From NCBI GenBank assembly GCA_963717515.1, contig OY970338.1, positions 434,001 to 498,000 on the forward strand: DNA of 64,000 nt, written 5' to 3'. The notes beneath the pieces are model-generated. The model saw only the letters and a list, made by a program, of their open reading frames with translations, had not been told where the DNA came from and searched no databases. A program made the translations under genes and the position numbers. The stretch comes from CAYXZQ01 sp963717515 (GTDB lineage: Archaea > Nanobdellota > Nanobdellia > Woesearchaeales > DSVV01). This document shows positions 42,150 through 50,151 of the stretch, piece by piece (within the stretch, counting starts at the first letter, position 1; every line of letters starts with the position of its first letter).

Positions 42150-42812
42150 ATGAAGAAAAAGCTCGGGGGCAAGCTGGGCGACATCCTGCTAATCCTTCTT
42201 GTGCTGCTGATAATCGGCATCGTGTTCTATTATGTCAATGTGTCATTCACCAATCCCCTGGAGGTCAGGGATTACATCAAGGGCTTCGGGGCATGGGGCC
42301 CGCTTGTGGTAATCGGGCTCATAATCCTTGAGGTTGTGCTTGCGCCCATTCCTGGCGTGATAATCGCTGTCGGCTCAGGTGCTGCTTTCGGCGCATTCTA
42401 CGGAACCCTCTATTCTTATATCGGAAACATCATCGGCACAACAATCGCATTCTTCCTGTCCAGGCGCTTCGGCAGACCTCTCGTCAAGAGGTTTGTCAAG
42501 GAAGACAAGCTTGATTATTATGACCGGTTCTTCAGAGACAGGGGCATATATGGGCTGTGGATTGCATACATATTCCCTGTATTCCCATCTGACATCATAA
42601 GCTTTGTGACTGGTCTCTCCAACCTCAGGTTCAGGAAATTCTTCATCATAATCGCAGTGGGCTACCTGCCGAACATGCTACTCCTGAACTATTTCGGCGA
42701 CACTATCATTAACTACGGACTAGGCTACACCACGATAATCTTCGGTGTTTTCCTGGGGCTGATATTCATTCTCGGCCTTCTGTCGACTGCGAGATACGCC
42801 AGGAAACAATAA
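42150..42812 (+). CDS. VTT/DedA-like membrane protein (TVP38/TMEM64 family)
   Basis: This 220-residue protein has about six helices and the conserved SNARE-associated (VTT) domain core: APIPGVIIAVGSGAAFGAFYG, GNIIGTTIAFFLSRRFGRP and the FPVFPSDIISFVTGLSNLRF loop. Members are lipid scramblases or transporters. A TATA-like TTTTTATATTATAT precedes the ATG by about 25 bases. It lies divergent to the lipid operon, a fitting neighbour for a lipid-handling protein, though that link is inference. Confidence 0.85.
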   Translation: MKKKLGGKLGDILLILLVLLIIGIVFYYVNVSFTNPLEVRDYIKGFGAWGPLVVIGLIILEVVLAPIPGVIIAVGSGAAFGAFYGTLYSYIGNIIGTTIAFFLSRRFGRPLVKRFVKEDKLDYYDRFFRDRGIYGLWIAYIFPVFPSDIISFVTGLSNLRFRKFFIIIAVGYLPNMLLLNYFGDTIINYGLGYTTIIFGVFLGLIFILGLLSTARYARKQ

Positions 42813-42861
42813 GCCCTGCCCTGGAAAAGCTTTTATATCTTATCCAGGTTCTTTGAAATAA

Positions 42862-44358
42862 ATGAATTATACAATACTCGATTGCTACACAGACGAGGCA
42901 GCAGGCCTCGGAGTGCCCCCTTACATCGGCACATACCCGAGATACATAGCAGGAGAGCTGCTCTTGAGAGGGCGGATTGTCAATTATATCACGATAGATG
43001 ACCTCAGGTTCTGGAAAGTTTACGGCAATAATAAAAAAGAAGCAATGAAGACTAATATCAGGATATTCAACCTTACAAGGGATGACTGCAGCAGGGTGCT
43101 TGCAGAGACTGATGTACTGGTCGTAGTATGCGGGGTCCATGTCCCGGGGAAGTACCTCTCAGCATTGCCGGGAACACTGTACGAGGTATCAAGGCTTATC
43201 AGGGATCTGAAGTGCAGGAAGACCCTTGCAGGGCCGGCAGCGACAGAGTTTGGTACAAGGCTTGAAGGCGGGAAAAAAGCAGAGAAAGGGCCGGCAGGGG
43301 TGTTTGACGATGTATTTGAATCTGGGAAGGATTATGATATGATTGCAGAATATTCAATAAAAGGAGCAGAGGTAATAAGGCAGATACCTTATCCTGTTGT
43401 CGCTGAGCTTGAGACATCCAGGGGATGCTGCAGGGGTGCAGCATGCAGTTTCTGCACAGAGCCGCTGAAGAGCAGGTTCGAGTCCAGGAAGATTGATGAC
43501 ATCGTAAATGAGGCAGAGGCATTGGCAAGAGAGGGGGTTGTGCATTTCAGGCTCGGCAAGCAGGCTGACTTCTTCTCGTGGAAAGCGCAGGAGATTGAGG
43601 AGATGCTCTCGAGGATCAGGAAGATAAAAGGGCTCAAGACGCTTCATATAGATAATATAGACCCTGTGAATGTCACAGAAGAGAAGGTCAGCCTGGTCGT
43701 GAAGCATTGCACAGAAGGCAATATCGCAGCACTCGGCATCGAGTCATTCGACCCTTTTGTAGTGAAGGAGAACAAGCTCAATTCAAACCCAGAAACAAGC
43801 ATGAGGGCTATCAGGATGATAAATGAGCTTGGCAGAGAGAATGGTCCAAACGGGATGCCGAAGTTCCTCCCAGGCATAAACATACTGTTCGGGCTTAAGG
43901 GCGAGTCAAAGAAGACCCACGAAGAGAACATGAGACATCTCAAGATGATATTTGACGAGAGGCTGCTAGTACGCCGCATCAATGTCAGGCAGGTGGCTAT
44001 ATTTCCTGGGACCCAGCTCTACGAGGAATGCGGGGACAGGTTCATAAAGAAGAACAAGAAACATTACTGGAGCTGGAGAAATGAGATCCGCCAGGAGATT
44101 GACAATCCCATGCTGAAAAGGCTTGTCCCTGTCGGCCATGTCCTGAAGGATGTCCGCATGGAGATATACGACGGCAACACGACTTTCGGCAGGCAGTTCG
44201 GGACATATCCGCTGATAGTGGGTGTGAAGAAAAGGCTGGAGCTAGGCAATATTTATGATATCAGGGTTGCAGGGCACATGCTCAGGAGCATTGTCGGTGA
44301 AGTGGTCAAGGGAAAGATTTATAATTATGAAGTAAAAAACTTCACAGAAAATGAGTGA
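42862..44358 (+). CDS. Radical SAM protein (uncharacterised archaeal family)
   Basis: The 498-residue protein has an N-terminal domain (about 1-170) like B12-binding/cobalamin-type folds, then the radical SAM core with ELETSRGCCRGAACSFCTEP around residue 190. The three cysteines fit a Cx4-5CxxC pattern rather than the usual CxxxCxxC. The C-terminal part (GNTTFGRQFGTYPLIVGV, HMLRSIVGE) is shared with the COG1031-like archaeal group, but no helix-hairpin-helix is seen at the end. A leaderless TATA (TTTTATATC) precedes the ATG. Substrate unknown. Confidence 0.8.
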   Translation: MNYTILDCYTDEAAGLGVPPYIGTYPRYIAGELLLRGRIVNYITIDDLRFWKVYGNNKKEAMKTNIRIFNLTRDDCSRVLAETDVLVVVCGVHVPGKYLSALPGTLYEVSRLIRDLKCRKTLAGPAATEFGTRLEGGKKAEKGPAGVFDDVFESGKDYDMIAEYSIKGAEVIRQIPYPVVAELETSRGCCRGAACSFCTEPLKSRFESRKIDDIVNEAEALAREGVVHFRLGKQADFFSWKAQEIEEMLSRIRKIKGLKTLHIDNIDPVNVTEEKVSLVVKHCTEGNIAALGIESFDPFVVKENKLNSNPETSMRAIRMINELGRENGPNGMPKFLPGINILFGLKGESKKTHEENMRHLKMIFDERLLVRRINVRQVAIFPGTQLYEECGDRFIKKNKKHYWSWRNEIRQEIDNPMLKRLVPVGHVLKDVRMEIYDGNTTFGRQFGTYPLIVGVKKRLELGNIYDIRVAGHMLRSIVGEVVKGKIYNYEVKNFTENE

Positions 44359-44818
44359 ATTATGGGTAAGCGACTTTTTGAGAAATCCCCTTGGTTTCAG
44401 GCAGGTGAAAGAGGGCTACATGGCCCAACCCCATCCTACCCAGAGACCATTGCTTCCTGATACGAGATATACCAAAAAGAAAGGTCTTATAAGCAGATAC
44501 CAGATTTTCTGGCCGAACCATGACAGCATCATCCTGGAAAGGTCTGTGACATGGTTCAAAGACGATTATTTCGATACAGTGACCTTCAATCATGACTTTA
44601 AGTATATCGAGATGACATTCAAGCCCCTGGATAAAAGATTCCGTCCAAGGATAAGCAGCAGGGATATTACGCTTCAGGACATTGTCAGGAAAAATATATC
44701 TAGGGTAAGCGGCAGGAAAGCATTGATGTATGTATACGAAGAATTCTATAGGCAATTCTCCAATGGCAAAAGATCAGTCGCCTATGCCAATTTTAAGAAG
44801 CAAAAGCTTTATAAATAA
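44351..44818 (+). CDS. Hypothetical protein coupled to radical SAM gene
   Basis: The 155-residue basic protein starts at ATG 44351, overlapping the radical SAM gene by eight bases. It is rich in aromatic and basic residues (RYQIFWPNHDS, KYIEMTFKPLDKRFRPRIS) and lacks membrane helices or cysteines. No family is recognised; it is likely an accessory protein of the radical SAM enzyme or an RNA-binding protein. It ends 22 bases before tRNA-Asn. Confidence 0.5.
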   Translation: MSELWVSDFLRNPLGFRQVKEGYMAQPHPTQRPLLPDTRYTKKKGLISRYQIFWPNHDSIILERSVTWFKDDYFDTVTFNHDFKYIEMTFKPLDKRFRPRISSRDITLQDIVRKNISRVSGRKALMYVYEEFYRQFSNGKRSVAYANFKKQKLYK

Positions 44819-44840
44819 ATTATTTGTTCAGAGAGACCAA

Positions 44841-44956
44841 GCCTCTGTAGCTTAGTAGGTAGAGCGTGCGGCTGTTATCAAGAATACGTCTTGGAACCTC
44901 TAAGGCGTTACTTGCAGGGAACCGCAAGGTCACCAGTTCGAGTCTGGTCAGGGGCG
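44841..44956 (+). tRNA. tRNA-Asn (GTT) with canonical 43-base intron
   Basis: The acceptor GCCTCTG pairs with CAGGGGC, the anticodon stem is TGCGG/CCGCA and the loop CTGTTA(A) gives anticodon GTT. The intron at 44878-44920 sits between positions 37 and 38. CAAG at its 5' end pairs with CTTG near its 3' end, consistent with a bulge-helix-bulge. T-arm ACCAG/CTGGT with TTCGAGT; discriminator G. Mature length 73. A T-rich run follows directly, a likely terminator. Confidence 0.92.
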
Positions 44957-45006
44957 CTTTTTTTCCAAACAAAAACATTATATATTGCATGGTTTTCTTT
45001 TTTCTG

Positions 45007-46224
45007 ATGAAATACTCCAAGGATTCATTTCTGAACCCGAAAAGCATCAGGATTGAGCAGTCATTTGCAAAGCTCCATTCCCTGAGAAGGATAAACGGGG
45101 GCTATCTCGCATCGCCCAACCCTGGAAAGCCTGACGGCATGGGAAGGTATGATGTCTATTGGCTCAGAGATATAATGTATGCGACCTATGCAAACGAGTA
45201 TCTCGGCAACATGGAGGACATGATACAGAGCTATGAGCTTGTCATGACCATCATGATGAAATACAGGGACAAGATCTGCGATGCCATCAGGAAGATGCCG
45301 AAGACAGGCTCAGCCCTGCATGCAAGGTATCATCCGAATACGCTCGAAGAGCTCTCACCGGACTGGGGACATCACCAGCTTGACGTGCTCGGGCTTTTTT
45401 TATACAAGACTGGAGACCTGATAAAGAAAGGTCATTATATAATAAAGACCAATGAGGAAAGAGGCCTGATCATGGACATAATACAGTACCTGTTCACCTA
45501 CAGGTGGGAGACCCACCCGGACTTCGGCATGTGGGAGGAAGGGCCCGAGCTACATTCATCGTCCATCGGAGCAGTGCTCGCAGGGCTCACCATGTGGTTC
45601 GACGATGGTCATTACGACTACAAGTACACGCACAAGACTGACCTCTACAAGATTGTGGCTGTATCAGAGAGATTTTTCGACACAGGGAGGGACTCGCTCT
45701 ATAAGCTCCTACCTAATGAGAGCAGCACAAGGTTATGCGACTTTGCACAGCTGTCGCTCATCTGGCCCTACAACATCATCGATGAAGCGATGAAGAAGAT
45801 GATAATTACAAATACTGAGGAAAGACTGGTCAGGAAGAACGGAGTCATCAGGTACGAGGGCGACTGGTATTTCAACTCAGACCCGAAGAACCTAACGGGT
45901 AATGAGGCAGAATGGCCCCTCGGCTTCGCATGGCTGTCCATAATACACAACAAGCAGGCGCAGTGGCATTCCGAGGATGCTGCACATGCCCTCGGGCACC
46001 TGAAGAAGTCCAGAGAATATCTCAGGCAGATCGACGGGCTGATGCAGGATGGGGCCATTCCTGAGCTCTACTCGGCAGGAAAGCCTAATGAGAACACCCC
46101 TCTATCATGGGCCCATAGCTTCCATATAATAGCACTGCAGTCATTTCTTAATTCCCTTGAAGACCTCAGAAAGAAGCACAATATCGAGGTCACCGAGGAG
46201 CTCGAAGCTGTAAAACAGGAATAA
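45007..46224 (+). CDS. Glycoside hydrolase family 15-like glucoamylase
   Basis: This 405-residue (alpha/alpha)6-barrel protein has YWLRDIMYATYA near residue 50, like the GH15 W-R-D box. Other family blocks include DWGHHQLDVLGLFLY, WEEGPELHSSSIG, EWPLGFAWLSI and LSWAHSFHIIALQ. GH15 enzymes release glucose from alpha-glucans; relatives include phosphorylase kinase regulatory subunits. It is short for a secreted glucoamylase and lacks a signal peptide, so it is cytoplasmic. The ATG 45007 lies 25 bases after TTATATAT. It fits with the GT3 synthase at 13150. Confidence 0.85.
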   Translation: MKYSKDSFLNPKSIRIEQSFAKLHSLRRINGGYLASPNPGKPDGMGRYDVYWLRDIMYATYANEYLGNMEDMIQSYELVMTIMMKYRDKICDAIRKMPKTGSALHARYHPNTLEELSPDWGHHQLDVLGLFLYKTGDLIKKGHYIIKTNEERGLIMDIIQYLFTYRWETHPDFGMWEEGPELHSSSIGAVLAGLTMWFDDGHYDYKYTHKTDLYKIVAVSERFFDTGRDSLYKLLPNESSTRLCDFAQLSLIWPYNIIDEAMKKMIITNTEERLVRKNGVIRYEGDWYFNSDPKNLTGNEAEWPLGFAWLSIIHNKQAQWHSEDAAHALGHLKKSREYLRQIDGLMQDGAIPELYSAGKPNENTPLSWAHSFHIIALQSFLNSLEDLRKKHNIEVTEELEAVKQE

Positions 46225-46233
46225 AACCATAAT

Positions 46234-46243
46234 TTTTATAAAC
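46234..46243 (+). promoter_or_regulatory. TATA box upstream of the tRNA-Ile repeat array
   Basis: TTTTTATAAA at 46234-46243 lies about 30 bases before the first repeat copy, and a second A/T-rich TTTAAAAAG follows at 46260. No TATA-like site is visible just before the tRNA itself, so the array and tRNA may be transcribed together. Confidence 0.45.
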
Positions 46244-46271
46244 AGACCGGATTTTCGATTTAAAAAGTATT

Positions 46272-46622
46272 GGACCCGTTGCTTAGCCGTGGCGACCTTT
46301 GTGGAGAAAACAAAGCTCGACCAAATCCATGGGTTGCCCTCTGCTTCGCATCGGTCAAGCCCATTATCAGAAACAGAACACATTCATTGGGCCCGTTGCT
46401 TAGCTGTGGCGACCTTTGTGGAGAAAACAAAGCTCGACCAAATCCATGGGTTGCCCTCTGCTTCGCATCGGTCAAGCCCATTATCAGAAACAGAACACAT
46501 TCATTGGGCCCGTTGCTTAGCCGTGGCGACCTTTGTGGAGAAAACAAAGCTCGACCAAATCCATGGGTTGCCCTCTGCTTCGCATCGGTCAAGCCCATTA
46601 TCAGAAACAGAACACATTCATT
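46272..46622 (+). repeat. Three tandem 117-bp repeats, each starting with the 5' end of tRNA-Ile
   Basis: Copies start at 46272, 46389 and 46506, and the tRNA-Ile gene itself starts at 46623 in the same 117-base register. Each copy opens with GGGCCCGTTGCTTAGC (the first has GGACCCG; the second has T at position 17), the same as the first 16 bases of the tRNA. A strong hairpin follows, CTTTGT/ACAAAG, extended by CGA/TCG and TGG/CCA. Otherwise the copies are almost identical. Because 117 is a multiple of three, three frames stay open, but none has a ribosome site or coding look. Confidence 0.85.
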
Positions 46623-46719
46623 GGGCCCGTTGCTTAGCCTGGAAGCGACCTTATCGCTGGGTAACTAGAGCGCACGACTGATAATCGTGAGGTCCGGAGT
46701 TCAAATCTCCGCGGGCCCA
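46623..46719 (+). tRNA. tRNA-Ile (GAT) with expanded D-loop or D-loop intron
   Basis: The 97-base gene has acceptor GGGCCCG/CGGGCCC, D-stem GCTT/GAGC, anticodon stem CACGA/TCGTG with CTGATAA (anticodon GAT), T-arm CCGGA/TCTCCG-like with TTCAAAT and discriminator A. The D-loop is 32 bases; normal is about 8-11. The excess contains a hairpin AGCGA/TCGCT (644-648, 654-658). Removal of 18 bases between two GG steps would leave a 14-base loop, and of 23 bases a nine-base loop. A noncanonical intron is likely; a classical bulge-helix-bulge is not obvious. Confidence 0.85.
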
Positions 46720-46756
46720 TCATTTCATTCTGATATCATAAAAAATAACAAGCCCG

Positions 46757-47146
46757 TCACTCGCCGAGCTTCGAGAGCGCGTGAATCAGATCTGTTGACG
46801 AGATGATGCCAACGACCTTGTCACCGTCAGTGACGGGGAGCCTCTTTATACTGTGCTGCTTCATTAACCTGCTCGCCTCATAGATGCTCTTGCCCTTGTC
46901 TATTGTGACCAAATGCTTCGTCATGATGTCTGCGAGGGTTATGAGCTTCGAGCTGACGCCGGATGCGACAACCTTCCTAACTATATCCGTCTCAGTCACT
47001 ATGCCAACCGGCTTTCCGTCCTGCATCACCACGAGGCTCCCTATGTCCTTGTCAAGCATGTCATTTGCAGCCTTCATGACGTTCTGGCCAGAATCAGCGA
47101 GTATGACCTTCTTTTTCATAACCTTTGCTATGGTCGTTTCTGCCAT
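46757..47146 (-). CDS. Tandem CBS-domain protein
   Basis: The 129-residue protein has two CBS motifs, each with the G-(I/V)-(V/I)-(T/S)-x-x-D signature: GIVTETDIVRKV and GIISSTDLIHAL. CBS pairs bind adenine nucleotides and regulate partner proteins. The ATG 47146 follows GGGAAGTC; the longer frame upstream has no support. It is a stand-alone regulator of unknown partner. Its end is 38 bases from the end of tRNA-Ile. Confidence 0.9.
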   Translation of the reverse strand: MAETTIAKVMKKKVILADSGQNVMKAANDMLDKDIGSLVVMQDGKPVGIVTETDIVRKVVASGVSSKLITLADIMTKHLVTIDKGKSIYEASRLMKQHSIKRLPVTDGDKVVGIISSTDLIHALSKLGE

Positions 47147-47263
47147 TCTGTTGACTTCCCTGATTTTGCATTTTATATATTTTACTATATTCACTATTTA
47201 CTACTAATTAATAGTTACAAAATCAAAACATTTATATACCAGTGTTACACAGACAATGATAAA

Positions 47264-47908
47264 ATGGGGCTTGACGCACTGATTGTGATGGGCGGGGGCG
47301 TATACCCTGACGGTACTCTCCCGGACATTGCCAAGGACAGGGTCGACAAGGCGCTCTCCCTGCAGGACGAGGTAGAGGCAATCATAATGTCTGGGGCATA
47401 CAGCTATCTTCTTGACAAGCCTCCTGCAAAGACAGAGGCGAGGGCCCAGGCAGATTATGCTGTAGCTAAAGGCGCTGACCCAGGCAAGATAATCCTTGAA
47501 GAGAATTCTTATGATACCATCTTCAACCTGTACAATGTCTATAACCAGATTTTAAGAAATAAGCCATGGAAAAGGATTGGGATTATAACAGGCGATTTCC
47601 ACATCCAGAGGACCATGGCCATTGCAGATATACTCTTAGGGGATTACTACATGCTTGAGGCGATGCCTGTCAGGACCAGGCAGGGATTCAGCCCTCCTGA
47701 ACTGGCAAGGCGAAATCGCCAGGAAATTGCATTCTCTGCTGCCTACTGGATGGCAAAGCCCTTACTCAGGAAGATTGCACAGAGGGAGAGTATATTCAAA
47801 AAGGTTGTCAGCTTCCTCCATCCGGCTTACAATGTCAATGCACCATTTCCCATAAATCAGCTGGTCTCGTATGCCAAGAGGCACCCGCAGGGGACAATGT
47901 CCCTATGA
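47264..47908 (+). CDS. YdcF/DUF218-family protein
   Basis: The 214-residue protein starts DALIVMGGGVYPDGTLPDIAKDRV and has IMSGAYSYLLDKPP, EENSYDTIFNL and ITGDFHIQRTMAIA, matching the DUF218 fold of YdcF/SanA/ElyC proteins, envelope-related or SAM-binding proteins of uncertain role. It has no N-terminal membrane helix, unlike ElyC. The leaderless ATG at 47264 lies 26 bases after TTTATATA (47230-47237); a longer frame upstream is unlikely. Confidence 0.85.
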   Translation: MGLDALIVMGGGVYPDGTLPDIAKDRVDKALSLQDEVEAIIMSGAYSYLLDKPPAKTEARAQADYAVAKGADPGKIILEENSYDTIFNLYNVYNQILRNKPWKRIGIITGDFHIQRTMAIADILLGDYYMLEAMPVRTRQGFSPPELARRNRQEIAFSAAYWMAKPLLRKIAQRESIFKKVVSFLHPAYNVNAPFPINQLVSYAKRHPQGTMSL

Positions 47909-48187
47909 CTTGACCTCTTATTGCAATGTCATAATCAACGATCCTGATTTGAAATTTTCCAGAATAGATGCCAATTCAATGGAATACCTCACGCCAAATC
48001 CAAAAATTTTATATATATCATCTGCCTATCACAACCTATGATAATGAAAAGTGATTGTCGGTGGCTATTGTAAATTCTTGTTCTTAGACTTATGTATATT
48101 CAAGATCTCCAGCGGTTGTTGGCGTCAGCCATAAGACCCATATAAATTCTGAACAGAACAATAAAATGAACGGAGGTCACAATAAAA
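47909..48187 (+). promoter_or_regulatory. Intergenic region and long leader of trpB2
   Basis: ATTTTATATATATC (48006-48018) is a strong TATA box. The next 170 bases up to the trpB start are untranslated apart from short frames. An ATG at 48038, exactly 25 bases below the TATA box, opens an 11-codon ORF (MIMKSDCRWLL, to 48073) with one Trp codon; a second of 17 codons (48092-48145) follows. GGAGGT (48173-48178) is the trpB ribosome site. The first 95 bases of the region show nothing else. Confidence 0.5.
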
Positions 48188-49441
48188 ATGATAAAATCAA
48201 TACTCAATGAGGATGAATTGCCAAGGAAGTTGTATAACATCGTGCCGGACCTGCCAGCCCCGATGCCCCCGCCGAAAGGGAACATGGATCTGATGCCTAA
48301 GATCTTTCCAAAAGGATTCCTGGCGCAGGAGATGAGCAATGATAGGTATTTTGACATACCTGATGAAGTGAGGAAGTGCATGATTCAGGTCGGCAGGCCG
48401 ACACCGCTTCAGAGGGCAGTCGGACTTGAGAAGGCACTGGGGACGAAATCAAAGATATTCTACAAGCGGGAAGACTGCACCATGACAGGAAGCCATAAGA
48501 TAAATTCCGCGCTCATGCAGGTATATCTTGCGGTGCAGGAAGGCATAAGGAATATGACCACTGAGACAGGAGCAGGCCAATGGGGAAGCGCACTGAGCCT
48601 TGCAGGTTCGCTCCTGGGTGCAAAAGTGAAGGTCTTCATGGTCAGGTGCAGCTATGAGCAGAAACCGTACAGGAAACATGTGATGAGGCTCTATGGCGCT
48701 GATGTTGTACCGAGCCCGAGCGACCAGACAGCCATCGGAAGGAAACTCGGCAGTGTTGAGAAGAACAGGGACGGTTCACTCGGGATTGCCATCTCAGAAG
48801 CTATCGAGGCGGCAATCAAGCCTGGCAATGCCTATAGCACGACTGGAAGCGTCTACGGGCTTGGATCGGTGCTCAATGCAGTCCTTGCCCACCAGTCCGT
48901 CATAGGCCAGGAAGCCATTCTCCAGCTTGAGAAGTTCGGTGTTGAGCCTGACGTGATTGTGGGATGCACAGGAGGAGGCAGCAATTTCGGGGGGATGCTT
49001 GGCCCGTTCTACAGGAAATACAGGGACAAGATAAGGTATATCGCAGCCGAGCCAGCCAACTGCCCGACATTGACAGAAGGCGAATACAGGTATGATTACG
49101 GCGACACAGCTAAGCAGACACCCATGCTCAAGATGCATACGCTTGGATGCGATTTCATCCCTGCCCCTGATCATTCTGGCGGGCTGAGATATCATGGCAT
49201 GGCGCCAATAATCAGCCTTCTGGTCGAACATGGGATAATCAAGCCTGTCGCCTACACCCAGGAAGAGATCTTCGAGGCCGGAAAACTCTTTGCCAGAGCA
49301 GAAGGGCTCATCCCAGCTCCGGAGACTTGCCATGCTGTCAGGGCTGTAATCCATGAAGCAAAAAAGGGTACCGGGGTGATAGTCATGAATTTCAGCGGGC
49401 ACGGGCTGCTTGATCTCGGTGGATATGAGAAATACATCTGA
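48188..49441 (+). CDS. trpB2: Tryptophan synthase beta chain, TrpB2 type
   Basis: The 417-residue PLP enzyme has the Lys in GSHKINSA (about residue 100), GAGQWG, CTGGGSNFGG for the phosphate, and LRYHG and GHGLLDLGGYE at the end. TrpB2-type features are the longer N-terminus (MPPPKGNMDLMPK) and the length. It makes tryptophan from indole and serine. No trpA or other trp gene is nearby, so it may use free indole or scavenge. A leader ORF with a Trp codon precedes it. Confidence 0.95.
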   Translation: MIKSILNEDELPRKLYNIVPDLPAPMPPPKGNMDLMPKIFPKGFLAQEMSNDRYFDIPDEVRKCMIQVGRPTPLQRAVGLEKALGTKSKIFYKREDCTMTGSHKINSALMQVYLAVQEGIRNMTTETGAGQWGSALSLAGSLLGAKVKVFMVRCSYEQKPYRKHVMRLYGADVVPSPSDQTAIGRKLGSVEKNRDGSLGIAISEAIEAAIKPGNAYSTTGSVYGLGSVLNAVLAHQSVIGQEAILQLEKFGVEPDVIVGCTGGGSNFGGMLGPFYRKYRDKIRYIAAEPANCPTLTEGEYRYDYGDTAKQTPMLKMHTLGCDFIPAPDHSGGLRYHGMAPIISLLVEHGIIKPVAYTQEEIFEAGKLFARAEGLIPAPETCHAVRAVIHEAKKGTGVIVMNFSGHGLLDLGGYEKYI

Positions 49442-49449
49442 ATTTTTTC

Positions 49450-49477
49450 GGCTCGCTTAAAGGCGAGCCATTTTTTC
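49450..49477 (+). terminator. Terminator hairpin after trpB2
   Basis: GGCTCGC (49450-49456), loop TTAAAG, GCGAGCC (49463-49469), followed by A and six T. The seven-base-pair perfect stem plus T-tract just nine bases after the trpB2 stop fits an intrinsic terminator. Confidence 0.7.
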
Positions 49478-49536
49478 ATATCAGATGATTTCAATGCTAA
49501 TTAAAGAAAAATTATTTAATACACCCATCATGAACC

Positions 49537-50025
49537 ATGCCTATGGAACGTATCGGAGATAAATTCAAGAGATTCCTCCTCAGGCTTTTCATGCTGGACA
49601 TACCCAGCTTCAGCAAGCTCGTGATAAAGAGGGATGTCATGGATGACATAATCCAGTTCGCAAAGAACAAGCATCCTGAAGAGTTCGTCGCAATCCTCGA
49701 GGGAAGTGCGGCAGATGATGTGCTTACCATCACCGGGCTCTACTACCAGTCATTCAAGTCTTCAGAGAGGACAGCTGTGATGGACACATTCCTTCCCCCT
49801 GCGACCAGGGGCATAGGCTCTGTGCACAGCCATCCCTCGTCGAACATCCGCCCTTCGAAGGCTGACCTGAGGTTCTTCTCAAAAAGGGGGATTGTCCATT
49901 TCATCATAGGCTATCCGTATACAGAAAACAGCATAGCTGCCTATGACCTGGATGGGAACAGGCTTGAGTTTGATGTCGGAGAGCAGCATACGATATACAG
50001 GGATTCGTTCCAGCTTGATGCTTAA
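49537..50025 (+). CDS. JAMM/MPN+ metalloprotease-like protein
   Basis: The 162-residue protein has the JAMM zinc motif: HSHPSSNIRPSKADLRFF (H-x-H-P-x7-S-x2-D) with upstream Glu in PEEFVAILEG. Archaeal JAMM proteins cleave SAMP-like modifiers or small-protein conjugates. The HxH and Asp are intact, so it is likely active. Two ATGs (49537, 49543) are possible starts, with a TATA-like AAATTATTTAATA about 25 bases before. No E1- or SAMP-like gene is visible nearby. Confidence 0.9.
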   Translation: MPMERIGDKFKRFLLRLFMLDIPSFSKLVIKRDVMDDIIQFAKNKHPEEFVAILEGSAADDVLTITGLYYQSFKSSERTAVMDTFLPPATRGIGSVHSHPSSNIRPSKADLRFFSKRGIVHFIIGYPYTENSIAAYDLDGNRLEFDVGEQHTIYRDSFQLDA

Positions 50026-50066
50026 AGAAAAGGTTTATTAATCACCCACCGATATCACAGGCTATC

Positions 50067-50150
50067 ATGGAAACCACAGGTCGTCAGAAGATAACAAAAC
50101 AAATAAATATGATGTGTAAATCCAACTATAATCCAAAGGGCAGGTCATAG
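50067..50150 (+). CDS. Possible 27-residue peptide upstream of radical SAM gene
   Basis: This short ORF (METTGRQKITKQINMMCKSN...) ends one base before the ATG of the radical SAM gene. A TATA-like GGTTTATTAATC lies about 25 bases upstream of its ATG, so it would be the first codon of the mRNA. It is basic and has one cysteine. It could be a modified-peptide precursor, a leader peptide or untranslated sequence. No family is recognised. Confidence 0.35.
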   Translation: METTGRQKITKQINMMCKSNYNPKGRS

Positions 50151-50151
50151 C

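Noticed and set aside
44866..45006. Extended start of the GH15-like gene into tRNA-Asn
   Set aside because: It would overlap the tRNA; the leaderless ATG at 45007 fits the TATA box.
46272..46622. CRISPR array
   Set aside because: There are no unique spacers between repeats; copies are directly abutted and match the tRNA start.
46260..46681. Long frames on both strands across the tRNA-Ile repeat array
   Set aside because: The 117-base repeat is a multiple of three and keeps several frames open; none has a start signal, and the unit is tRNA-derived.
48006..48187. T-box or known riboswitch ahead of trpB2
   Set aside because: No T-box sequence or specifier loop is visible, and these are bacterial elements.
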